DNA of 23,475 nt from CAZWKQ01 sp964634005 (GTDB taxonomy: Bacteria; Bacteroidota; Bacteroidia; Bacteroidales; JACABE01). Below are positions 1-7,176 of this stretch, piece after piece; the first letter of the stretch is position 1, and each line of letters begins with the position of its first letter. Both the position numbers and the translations under genes were made by a program. Location: the NCBI GenBank assembly GCA_964634005.1, contig CAZWKQ010000027.1, forward strand, positions 1-23,475, read 5' to 3'. The notes under the pieces were generated by a model that saw only the letters and a list, made by a program, of their open reading frames with translations, had not been told where the DNA came from and did no database searches.

Positions 1-3
1 AAC

Positions 4-23
4 AGAAGATCTCAGGGTCTTCT
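4..23 (-). terminator. Possible terminator hairpin after the methyltransferase gene
   Basis: Two 6-base arms, AGAAGA (4-9) and TCTTCT (18-23), enclose an 8-base loop, 15 bases past the stop codon of the methyltransferase. The position fits a minus-strand terminator. The window ends too soon to show a U-tract, so this is tentative. Confidence 0.35.
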
Positions 24-37
24 TTCTCTTAAATTTT

Positions 38-2044
38 TTATCGGACAATAGTGTTATCAAATAAAGAAAACGTTAAGCAATCGTTTTGAAACTCTAAATC
101 ACGATATATTTGCTTTGAAGGGGATAGTAAAACATCCTTATTATTTATCCAATTTGTTTCAACTGAATGTCTTACTGCTAAATATATTGCCATTTCAATT
201 AAATTTGTGCTTGAAATTTTAGCAGTCATTCCTTTTTTTACATAACTATCCGCAGGTTTATTAGTTAAAAAAGTATTGTTATTGCTTTGCATACTAGGTC
301 CGACAATTATCATGTAACCAATTGGATTTGCTGCATTTGTGTAAAATGATGAACGCCATTCGGCAATTGTTTTATTATTAGAAATAGTAAATATCTTTTT
401 CCCTGAAATTATTGGCAGTGCTTTGTTATTATCTACATCAAAAATATCAGTTTTAACTTTTTTTATTTCACTATTGCTATCTAACCTCCAAACTAAAAAA
501 CCTATTGGAAATTTGCCTTTAACATTATCAAATGTATCAGCCGGGCATATGAACCCCTTACAATACTTAGCAAGAAAAACACTTCTAAATTTAATAAACT
601 TTTCAGAAGTAATATATTTTGGAGTGCTGAATACTCCAATTGTAATATTAGGAATTTCTTTACATATTCGAATTAAAAATTGTGCAAATAGCTCATTCAA
701 TGCTTCCGCACCTACTATATTTTTATAGTCGTTAAATATTTTTGTCCCTTTTGCAACTTGAGGAATGCTATATTCACCATAGGATGATGCCTCGGCATAA
801 GGCGGATTTATATAAATAACTAATTTTTTTCTTTTTTCGGGATTGTTTATAATGTCTTGTAGTGGTTTGGGCAATTTACTGAAATCGTCGTTTAAGAAAT
901 CAAACTGAAACACATGGTCGTGAAGCAGGTTTGCACCGTTGTTAATACGATCGTGCATTACTTCAACGTCTTGATTGTCCAAAGTAGAAGCCCAAATGTT
1001 ATATTTGTTGGTAAGACCTGCAAGCAAGTTCCCAGTACCGGCTGCACAATCCCATACATAATACTCGTCTTGCCAATTTTCGCCTAAAACATCAGTGAGG
1101 TACATTTGTGAGAGTTCGACCCAAATTTGAGGAGTAAAAAAACTTCCTTTGCGTTCTCTTACGTCTTGCGGAACAAGCAAATCTCTGCGTTCAACTATAT
1201 AATCCCAATATTCTTCTTTTGGTGGTCGGTCGTATTTGTTCCAAAACTGTGTATGTGATATTTGCTTGTCGTTGAAGTCGGTACGTTTGCTGCTGAACAT
1301 TCCGGCTTCATCAATTTTTCTGTCGAGTTCATAATGGTCATTTCTAAGCAATACAAACAGCTTTTCTTTAAGTGTGTTGTTTTCGTGCGAAAGCAAATCG
1401 GCAAGATAAAAGTCGCCATCGATAATTCCGTTCTTTTTGGCAATTTCCCAATTTACTGCTATACTCGGTTTTACGGTCTGCAACCATTTGTTGTAAATAA
1501 CCATAAAATTATTTTTATCGATTTTGGTTTTGGTTAAACCGAGTTTGCCCTCGATAAAATTATTCTTTATAAATTTTTTAAGCTCTTTGTCGTCAGTTAT
1601 AAAATTAAATAGTAAAGCTCTACTGTCGATTACATTTTTTACCTTTTCGTGAATTAATTTAAACTCTTTAGTGTCGTAGTTTGAGGGAGTTACATTCCAG
1701 TTGAAATCGTTAATGTAAAATACTTCGTGAATGTCGTTATACGGAATAAAAGCAATTTTTTCTCCATCGAATGCTCCTAATAGGGCAGGAGGCAGAAATT
1801 TATCGAAAGTTCGTGCCTTTCCGATTGTAAGTATAAGCTGAACAATAGATTTGTAAATGTCAGAAGAACCTTTTTTTGCTTCAGCCCAAAGCAGCGATTC
1901 TTGTTCAAAAAGTTCTTTCTGACTTTGGTGCATACAAACACAAAAGTCGACATTACCAATTATTTTGGTGCAGTCGTATAGCCAAAAGTAGTCTTGAGCT
2001 ACTTTGTTTTTTAGTTCTTCTTCCCTTATGTTATGATACTTCAT
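38..2044 (-). CDS. N6-adenine DNA methyltransferase with nuclease-like N-terminus (type IIG-like)
   Basis: The 668-residue protein carries the core of a class I SAM-dependent N6-adenine methyltransferase: FTP at 303-305 (motif X region), DCAAGTG from D332 (SAM-binding motif I) and NPPY at 413-416 (catalytic motif IV). These motifs are seen directly and mark amino-methylation of adenine in DNA. The N-terminal part holds D33 and AEAKK (E55, K57), followed by an SIVQLILTIGK-like helix. This resembles the PD-(D/E)XK nuclease region at the start of single-chain type IIG restriction-modification enzymes, so a combined restriction-modification enzyme is inferred. Residues after about 500 probably hold the target-recognition part, but I recognise no specific domain there. 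A hairpin between it and mcrC suggests separate transcription, and its middle is less AT-rich than mcrBC. It could also be a methyltransferase only, guarding DNA against the neighbouring nuclease. Confidence 0.85.
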   Translation of the reverse strand: MKYHNIREEELKNKVAQDYFWLYDCTKIIGNVDFCVCMHQSQKELFEQESLLWAEAKKGSSDIYKSIVQLILTIGKARTFDKFLPPALLGAFDGEKIAFIPYNDIHEVFYINDFNWNVTPSNYDTKEFKLIHEKVKNVIDSRALLFNFITDDKELKKFIKNNFIEGKLGLTKTKIDKNNFMVIYNKWLQTVKPSIAVNWEIAKKNGIIDGDFYLADLLSHENNTLKEKLFVLLRNDHYELDRKIDEAGMFSSKRTDFNDKQISHTQFWNKYDRPPKEEYWDYIVERRDLLVPQDVRERKGSFFTPQIWVELSQMYLTDVLGENWQDEYYVWDCAAGTGNLLAGLTNKYNIWASTLDNQDVEVMHDRINNGANLLHDHVFQFDFLNDDFSKLPKPLQDIINNPEKRKKLVIYINPPYAEASSYGEYSIPQVAKGTKIFNDYKNIVGAEALNELFAQFLIRICKEIPNITIGVFSTPKYITSEKFIKFRSVFLAKYCKGFICPADTFDNVKGKFPIGFLVWRLDSNSEIKKVKTDIFDVDNNKALPIISGKKIFTISNNKTIAEWRSSFYTNAANPIGYMIIVGPSMQSNNNTFLTNKPADSYVKKGMTAKISSTNLIEMAIYLAVRHSVETNWINNKDVLLSPSKQIYRDLEFQNDCLTFSLFDNTIVR

Positions 2045-2121
2045 TTATGGAATATTGTTTACTGTTAGGGCTATGTTATTTACTTGCCTCAAACCTTAGT
2101 CCGTTTCAAAACTTCTTAAAA

Positions 2122-2164
2122 TTATTTTTTCTCAAAAATAAGAATTTTTGGGTTGATTTTGAAT
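2122..2164. repeat. 43-bp direct repeat, left copy (flanks mcrBC)
   Basis: This stretch matches 5377-5419 in the same orientation at 42 of 43 positions; the difference is c2133 against t5388. It contains a small dyad, CAAAAAT-aaga-ATTTTTG. It lies between mcrC and the methyltransferase gene, and the partner lies beyond the truncated DUF262 gene, so the pair brackets mcrBC. Confidence 0.85.
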
Positions 2165-2171
2165 GATGAAA

Positions 2172-2197
2172 AAGTTTTTATTTAAAATAAAATACTT
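2172..2197 (-). terminator. Probable terminator after mcrC
   Basis: On the minus strand an AT-only stem (arms 2185-2197 and 2172-2183, one bulged base, single-base loop) is followed at once by a short T run. It lies about 57 bases past the mcrC stop codon. It would separate mcrBC from the methyltransferase gene. Confidence 0.45.
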
Positions 2198-2253
2198 AAT
2201 ATTCCTTGAATGAATTTTTTTCTTTATAGAATAACGTGGATAAGTTTGACTTT

Positions 2254-3585
2254 TCATTTATATACTGTCAGGTATTTTTTTAATGTATCATATAATTTAT
2301 TTTCTAATATTATTTTATCAAAATTTTTTGTTGTCCAAAATGGAATTTCCATTGCAGTTACTCTAATCTTATCCTCTTTATTAAAACCTGAATAAATTTC
2401 AAAATTGTCAGGTTCGTTTATATTTTCTTTTAAATTTGGATACAATAGTATTATTTCCTTACATCCTCTTCGAAAAGCATAGCTTGTCACTTGGTAAAGA
2501 TCAGATTGTAGAATACCCTTTTTTTCATCATTTTTGAAATTAGGTGAACGAAGTTTGTATTTAGTGTCAATTATCAATTTTCTTTTTCGGTCTTTTTTAA
2601 AAGTTAGAAAAATGTCGTGTTTCATGTTAAAAGCTTTCGGATTGCTCGACAAATATTCATTTGACTTTTGATATTCAACCATCCATATATCAGAAAAATT
2701 TTTATCTATAAAACCTACAACAAAATCTTCAAAAATATACTCCATTGGCAACAGCAAACACCATTGAGAAAAGTCATAACTATTACTTGAAAAAAGTTGC
2801 TGATTAAGAATTAATTTGCAACTATCAAGAATTTTGTTGTATTCTTCAAAAAATGAATTGAGTCTAATATTTTCTATTTCGTAACTGTTACAAGGTATAT
2901 CATCAACATCATCTAAGATAAAAATAATTTCTTGAAGTATTTGCAAGTTTTCCGATAATTTTGTTTTGTTCATTAGAAGTCTTGAGCAAAACTTAATTGC
3001 ACGATTTATTTTATTATCAAATAAAAAAGGTTCATAGTCACATTCAATATTTTGAAAATTTCCCTTTACCATACTATTTGCTACATAACGTTTGAAATTC
3101 ACTGACCCTTTCGGAATTTGCATTGCTTCTTCTACAAATTGATACATCGTTAATGGTTGATTTGTAATAGTATACAAAAATTGATTTGCAATTAAGTTAA
3201 TTATCAATTCAGGAAATTCATCAAAAGAAATTCTCTCAAGGTTTGATTGGTTGAATGGAAATTTCCATTTACGACAGTAGTCCATCCAAAATAAAATATG
3301 GCGAATCATATCATTTTTATTTTTATCAGGACAATTACGAAATACTTTTGGATAAATTTCAATTAGGTCATTTTCTGTTTGAATAAACCCAACATAATTA
3401 TTAGCCTTTATTTCGTTACTTGAAATTTTTAAAAATGGTTGGTGATTTTTAACGGTCTTTTCTTCTAATTCTTCATTTAAGTCTGTATTATTATGTTGCT
3501 GCCAAATTAATTTTAGCAAGTCTAACAATGCATCAGAATTTTCAACCTTTACACCTTTTTCGTACTCAAATAACATTTGTTTCAT
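2254..3585 (-). CDS. mcrC: McrC-like nuclease subunit of an McrBC restriction system
   Basis: McrC is the nuclease partner of the McrB motor; together they cut DNA, classically DNA with modified cytosine. The protein has the family length, about 443 residues from the ATG at 3585. It carries the C-terminal PD-(D/E)XK signature: an HD pair with D324, then IIDTKYK with D340 and K342. Upstream is a long helical region of the kind that contacts McrB. The reading frame stays open to a TTG at 3609, but the ATG codons at 3585 or 3576 are likelier starts, and both overlap the end of mcrB, indicating translational coupling. It is very AT-rich, as is mcrB. The key active-site residues are present, so it looks functional. 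Confidence 0.9.
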   Translation of the reverse strand: MKQMLFEYEKGVKVENSDALLDLLKLIWQQHNNTDLNEELEEKTVKNHQPFLKISSNEIKANNYVGFIQTENDLIEIYPKVFRNCPDKNKNDMIRHILFWMDYCRKWKFPFNQSNLERISFDEFPELIINLIANQFLYTITNQPLTMYQFVEEAMQIPKGSVNFKRYVANSMVKGNFQNIECDYEPFLFDNKINRAIKFCSRLLMNKTKLSENLQILQEIIFILDDVDDIPCNSYEIENIRLNSFFEEYNKILDSCKLILNQQLFSSNSYDFSQWCLLLPMEYIFEDFVVGFIDKNFSDIWMVEYQKSNEYLSSNPKAFNMKHDIFLTFKKDRKRKLIIDTKYKLRSPNFKNDEKKGILQSDLYQVTSYAFRRGCKEIILLYPNLKENINEPDNFEIYSGFNKEDKIRVTAMEIPFWTTKNFDKIILENKLYDTLKKYLTVYK

Positions 3586-4747
3586 CTTGCTTCGAAATTT
3601 TCCAATCAAATATTTTAGTATCGTAATCGACTTTCCATTTTGTGTTTTTGAAAATATCTGAAACTATATTAGTTTTTCCTGAAAAATATTCCATTAGTAG
3701 TGGAATAACTTTGTTTCTCAAAGTTAGTTCAATCGATTCTTCTTTCATAAAATAGGCATGTCCAATCAAGAAATCAGCAGTTTTTTTTAACTTATAAATT
3801 TCTTCATTTATCTTTTGTAATAACTCTCTGGCTTCAGGTTGTAATACTGTGTAATTAGGATAATACCCAATAAACTCGAATCTTCTTCGCAAAGCAATGT
3901 CAATAAGAGCTATAGATTTATCAGCTGTGTTCATTGTACCTATAAGATATAGATTTGGAGGAACCCCAAATTCTTTTTCGCCGTTTGGTAAAGTTATTTT
4001 TAATTCATTTGGCATTCCTAACCTTTTATCTTCTTCAAGTAATGTAATGATTTCTCCAAATACTTTTGAAATATTTGCACGATTTATTTCGTCTATTACA
4101 ATTACATAGTTTAGAGATTTTATATTTTGAATTTTATTTTCTTGAATAATATGTTCTTTTATTTCATATAATTTTTCTTTTAAAAAATTGTAATATAAAT
4201 GATATCCACCGCTATATTCAAATTTTCCCTCAAAATATCCTTTCATCTTTTCTTTAATTATTCTTTGCCATTTTTCTCTTTTGCCTTGTGAAGTTTCAAA
4301 AAATAATCTGTCTTCATTGTAATCATACACTCTATATATTTTGGATTTACCGAATTCTGGCATTTTTAAAGGGAGAACTTTTAAAAATTCATTCCAAACT
4401 TCTTCGAAAGAAATAGAGCTTCTTATTGATATTGTAGATTTAGATTTAAGAAAATTGTCTTCAGCTTTTTTACATATTCTATAAAATATACCATAGTTTC
4501 TTTCAAATTTTAAAAACGATTTTTCTGTTAAATCTGGCCTTAACCCTAAAACAAAGTCTTCATAAGAATAATTTTGATGAAAGGTTACAAATTCAATTTG
4601 ACCTTGCTTTCGTAATTCGTCAAATTTTTTTTTGTTTTCTGAATGGTTATTTGATGAAGAACCTGTAGCAATTTCTACTGCTTTGTCAATGCTATTATAA
4701 GTCTTTCCCGTTCCAGGAGGTCCATATAAAATATAATTTAAAGACAT
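3566..4747 (-). CDS. mcrB: McrB-like AAA+ GTPase, short form without N-terminal DNA-binding domain
   Basis: This is the motor subunit of an McrBC-type restriction system. Visible motifs are the Walker A GPPGTGKT at 9-16, the Walker B plus McrB signature VIDEINRAN with D219 and E220, and MNTADKS at 272-278, the McrB sensor element (usually MNTxDRS, here K for R), followed by ALRRRFEF. In family members this module binds GTP and assembles into a ring that translocates DNA and activates McrC. The AAA+ fold begins at residue 6, so the N-terminal modified-DNA-binding domain of E. coli McrB is absent, as in other stand-alone McrB-like motors. An A9 run in the codons near residue 40 (4625-4633) is a possible slippage site. 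The 3' end overlaps mcrC. Confidence 0.93.
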   Translation of the reverse strand: MSLNYILYGPPGTGKTYNSIDKAVEIATGSSSNNHSENKKKFDELRKQGQIEFVTFHQNYSYEDFVLGLRPDLTEKSFLKFERNYGIFYRICKKAEDNFLKSKSTISIRSSISFEEVWNEFLKVLPLKMPEFGKSKIYRVYDYNEDRLFFETSQGKREKWQRIIKEKMKGYFEGKFEYSGGYHLYYNFLKEKLYEIKEHIIQENKIQNIKSLNYVIVIDEINRANISKVFGEIITLLEEDKRLGMPNELKITLPNGEKEFGVPPNLYLIGTMNTADKSIALIDIALRRRFEFIGYYPNYTVLQPEARELLQKINEEIYKLKKTADFLIGHAYFMKEESIELTLRNKVIPLLMEYFSGKTNIVSDIFKNTKWKVDYDTKIFDWKISKQDETNVI

Positions 4748-4913
4748 AATTGATTTTATTTGATTTGTTGTTATTTTATTTTTGTTTCTATTATTTATTC
4801 TATAAATAAACTATAACTTCAAATTTTAATTGAAATAAAACGCTTTTATCATAACTTTATCCAATCTGATAATAATTTTTTGGTCTTCAGTTTTAGTTTT
4901 TCTACTCAATTGA

Positions 4914-5093
4914 CTAAATAACAAAGCTTTTATTGAAAATACAAACGGCATCGTTTGGGTGATTGGAAGCCCATTTATATCCTCTTTGATAAGGTGCAAT
5001 ATAATAGTGCTTTGCACCGTGTAGTTTTAAAGCTCCCTCTGCAGTTGATATATTAAATATGTTTCCAACATTAAAGATTAATTCTTTGCTCAT
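4914..5093 (-). pseudogene. Truncated DUF262 (GmrS-like) gene, N-terminal fragment
   Basis: An ATG at 5093 opens a 59-residue reading frame ending at TAG (4914-4916). It starts MSKELIFNVGNIF and contains YYIAPYQRGYKWAS followed by a short acidic-AV segment. This IxPYQRxYxW signature is the start of DUF262 proteins, the GmrS-type NTP-dependent nuclease half found in type IV restriction enzymes. Complete members run to several hundred residues, so this is only the first tenth or so. No continuation is recognisable in any frame before mcrB, though the neighbouring frame stays open to about 4826. It has an intact promoter at 5214-5244 and lies upstream of mcrB, so it is probably the remnant leader gene of the mcrBC transcript. 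A functional short protein cannot be excluded. Confidence 0.65.
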
Positions 5094-5213
5094 ATTATGT
5101 TTTCATTTTTACTTAGATTAATATTTTATTTTGCATATTTCATTAAAACTAATTAAACTAAAAATCCATTTATATATTTAATAGTATGTTGCCTTTTACT
5201 ATCATTTTTTTAT

Positions 5214-5244
5214 CAAAATTAAAAAAATCAATAAAAAATCCAAA
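5214..5244 (-). promoter_or_regulatory. Bacteroidota-type promoter for the DUF262 remnant/mcrBC unit
   Basis: Read on the minus strand, TTTG (5244-5241), exactly 19 bases, then TAATTTTG (5221-5214) match the phylum consensus TTTG-N19-TAnnTTTG. It lies about 120 bases upstream of the truncated DUF262 start and is the best candidate for transcription of mcrBC; no similar site was seen directly in front of mcrB. Confidence 0.6.
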
Positions 5245-5249
5245 TAACT

Positions 5250-5360
5250 TTATCATATTTAATCATCTTTTAAATATTAATTTAACCTAAATTAATCGAC
5301 AAAGGTTTTCTTAATCGAGGTTATCAAGATTAATTTGGTTAGTAATGCAGTGAACTAATT
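5250..5360. repeat. Dispersed intergenic repeat, copy 1
   Basis: Positions 5251-5342 align with 9733-9824 in the same orientation at roughly 80% by eye, including the shared run aatcatcttttaaatatta. The following module (about 5335-5364) matches the corresponding part of copy 2 only after reverse-complementing: cagtgaactaatt here against aattagttcactg there. This behaviour suggests a non-coding mobile or recombining repeat. The 533-base gap between the DUF262 fragment and the DGC gene holds this repeat, a promoter, a direct-repeat copy and a terminator; no gene was seen there. Confidence 0.7.
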
Positions 5361-5376
5361 AAAATTTGGGTTTCAC

Positions 5377-5419
5377 TTATTTTTTCTTAAAAATAAGAAT
5401 TTTTGGGTTGATTTTGAAT
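5377..5419. repeat. 43-bp direct repeat, right copy (flanks mcrBC)
   Basis: This is the partner of 2122-2164 (42 of 43 positions identical, same orientation). It lies immediately left of non-coding sequence before the DGC operon, and just right of dispersed repeat copy 1. Confidence 0.85.
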
Positions 5420-5561
5420 AAAGAAATTTTTTTTTGAAATTAACTTTTCTTATTACTCATCGAAGTTAAGCAAGCACTTTTGAGAATTCAATTCAAAATA
5501 CAAATATAAACGTTAATGAAAAGCACTCTTCGAATATCTTTCATATTTTGTATATAAAGAA

Positions 5562-5588
5562 AAACCAAATCGAATAAAGATTTGGTTT
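5562..5588 (-). terminator. Strong Rho-independent terminator of the metal/redox operon
   Basis: Perfect 10-base arms, AAACCAAATC (5562-5571) and GATTTGGTTT (5579-5588), enclose a 7-base loop. On the minus strand they are followed by TTTCTTTATA. It lies 38 bases past the DGC gene stop. Confidence 0.85.
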
Positions 5589-5626
5589 CTACAAATATTA
5601 TTTTTTCAAATGATTATAATATTGTT

Positions 5627-6001
5627 TTAACAAACTTCTTTAATATCATCAAAAATTTTATTTATAGTCTCTTCTACTACCAGAGTTTTTCCTTTTACTA
5701 AACCATAATCGGTTAAGCGAATATAATTAAAATTTTGAATTTCTGCTTTCTCCATTATTTTTTTTCCGCAATCAATAGAACAGCCATCTAAAATCATAAT
5801 ATTTGCTTTTTTTAAACTATCGATTAATGATTTGCTATTTGCTGCAACCATTGCAAGGCATTTCATATTACGTATATTGTTATCTCTTAATTTTCGGGCT
5901 AATTTGTCGGTTATTTCACCTAAATCACAAGCTCCCGAGCAAGCTAAAACAACCATTTCCGATTTATCGTTACATGTGCAATTGCATAATTTATTTTCCA
6001 T
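5627..6001 (-). CDS. DGC-domain cysteine-rich putative zinc-binding protein
   Basis: The 124-residue protein matches the DGC-domain family, named for its conserved Asp-Gly-Cys motif (D72-G73-C74 here) and paired cysteines thought to bind zinc. Visible cysteines are C6, C8, C10, the pair C21/C25 in ACSGAC, C48, C74 and C78. The cysteine-dense N-terminal tail CNCTCN is a further likely metal ligand. There is no signal peptide or membrane helix, so it is cytosolic. The biochemical role of the family is not established; members often sit with small thioredoxins, permeases or metal exporters. Here it is the last gene of the operon, 19 bases after the CDF exporter and just before a strong terminator, which suggests a metal-handling or thiol-handling role. 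Confidence 0.8.
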   Translation of the reverse strand: MENKLCNCTCNDKSEMVVLACSGACDLGEITDKLARKLRDNNIRNMKCLAMVAANSKSLIDSLKKANIMILDGCSIDCGKKIMEKAEIQNFNYIRLTDYGLVKGKTLVVEETINKIFDDIKEVC

Positions 6002-6020
6002 TTTTTTTGATTTAAGTAAA

Positions 6021-6938
6021 TTATATAATAATATTTTGTTTTCTTTCTGAATTTACACAATTTTCATTTTCTGTTTCAAACTCGAGTGTAGCATGTTGTA
6101 TATTAATGTGTTCTAAATTTTGTTTGATATTATTTTTTATTTCTTCTAAACGGTTGAAACTGTCTTGTTTAATAATAATATGTGCAGTCATTGCGTTTTG
6201 TGTTGTGCTTATAGCCCAAACGTGCAAATGATGAACATCAATTACTTCGTTTATTTGTTTTATTTCATAAATTACTTTGTCTAATTTCAGTTCTTTTGGA
6301 ACTCCATCAAGTGTAAGAAACAAACTGTCTTTGAATAAACTCCATGTGGAGTAAAAAATTACAACTACAATTATTAAACTCATTATCAAATCGAGCCAAT
6401 TAATTTGAAATATTGAAATAAATATTCCTGATATTACTACTCCTAAAGATACAGCAGCATCGGCCAAAAGGTGCAGATATGCTCCTTTGATATTCAAATC
6501 GCTTTCTTTATCCTTGAAAAATAAAAAAGCCGAAACTGCATTGATTGCAATTCCTATGCTTGCAATTATTGAAATTGAAAAGCCTTGAACTTCGATTGGA
6601 TTGTTTATTCTAACAATGCTTTCGCGTAATATTCCTCCAATTAAAATAAACAAAACTATTGAGTTGATAAGCGAAACTAATATTGTTGATTTTCTATAAC
6701 CGTAAGTAAATCTGTCATTAGCCTTTACCTCTGATAATCGATATGCCAGCAAAGCCATTGCCAGAGCTGCTACATCGCTTAAATTATGACCTGCATCGGA
6801 AATTAGCGATAATGAATTATAATAAAAACCGGCTCCAAACTCAATAATTACATAAAATAGATTTATGGCAATTCCAATCTTAAACGCGTTATTAACTCTT
6901 TTAATACTAGTTGCGTGTATATGATGATTGTTACCCAT
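6021..6938 (-). CDS. CDF-family divalent cation efflux transporter (CzcD/ZitB-like)
   Basis: The cation diffusion facilitator family exports Zn2+, Co2+, Cd2+ or similar ions from the cytosol using the proton gradient. The 305-residue protein shows the two half-sites of the transport centre: SDAGHNLSD in TM2 (D48, H51, D55) and HLLAD in TM5 (H156, D160). This DH-HD pattern is typical of zinc-type CDFs. Six hydrophobic segments span about residues 18-210, and a cytosolic ferredoxin-like C-terminal domain follows with HHLHVWAIS. The N-terminus begins MGNNHHIH, possibly an additional metal-binding tail. An in-frame TTG lies at 6950, but the ATG at 6938 avoids overlap with the upstream gene and gives the usual start. 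It is closely packed between DUF2798 and DGC genes, so it is co-transcribed with them. Confidence 0.92.
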   Translation of the reverse strand: MGNNHHIHATSIKRVNNAFKIGIAINLFYVIIEFGAGFYYNSLSLISDAGHNLSDVAALAMALLAYRLSEVKANDRFTYGYRKSTILVSLINSIVLFILIGGILRESIVRINNPIEVQGFSISIIASIGIAINAVSAFLFFKDKESDLNIKGAYLHLLADAAVSLGVVISGIFISIFQINWLDLIMSLIIVVVIFYSTWSLFKDSLFLTLDGVPKELKLDKVIYEIKQINEVIDVHHLHVWAISTTQNAMTAHIIIKQDSFNRLEEIKNNIKQNLEHINIQHATLEFETENENCVNSERKQNIII

Positions 6939-6939
6939 T

Positions 6940-7164
6940 TTATTCAACAAATTTGCTTACTAATTTTTTTGTAATAGGCATAACTAACATAACAACCGGT
7001 AAAGCAATTATGTATGAAAACAACCACGATTTTAACCAATTTATAATAAAATCGTTGTGTAATCCCAAATTTTTTAATGTTCCTACTATTGTTACTATCA
7101 TGGTCATTACAAGAACCATTATTGCCAGAACAATTTTCATTTCGTGTTTTTTAGATATTTTCAT
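6940..7164 (-). CDS. Small two-helix membrane protein, DUF2798-like
   Basis: The 74-residue protein has a lysine-rich start, a hydrophobic helix at about 10-28 (VLAIMVLVMTMIVTIVG), an amphipathic stretch with WLKSWLFSY, and a second helix at about 47-65 ending in a PITKK turn. This layout, with proline in the second helix, fits the DUF2798 family, whose function is unknown. Its start is 12 bases past the porin gene and its stop almost touches the CDF start, so it is translated within the operon, probably as an inner-membrane companion of the exporter. The family assignment is from memory of the pattern and is moderate. Confidence 0.65.
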   Translation of the reverse strand: MKISKKHEMKIVLAIMVLVMTMIVTIVGTLKNLGLHNDFIINWLKSWLFSYIIALPVVMLVMPITKKLVSKFVE

Positions 7165-7176
7165 TTTATGAATTTT

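Noticed and set aside
2133..2140. TATTTTTG as a -7 promoter element for the methyltransferase gene inside the left direct repeat
   Set aside because: No TTTG is found at the -33 distance, and AT-rich sequence yields such matches by chance.
3586..3609. TTG start of mcrC at 3609
   Set aside because: It deepens the overlap with mcrB; two ATG codons lie 24 and 33 bases further in.
4625..4633. A9 tract in mcrB as a phase-variation switch
   Set aside because: Runs of this length are common in such AT-rich sequence, and the frame is intact; there is no evidence of variation.
4826..5017. 63-residue minus-strand reading frame overlapping the DUF262 fragment
   Set aside because: The other frame carries the recognisable DUF262 motif; this one has no recognisable feature and starts inside it. 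It might contain shifted remnant sequence, but that cannot be shown.
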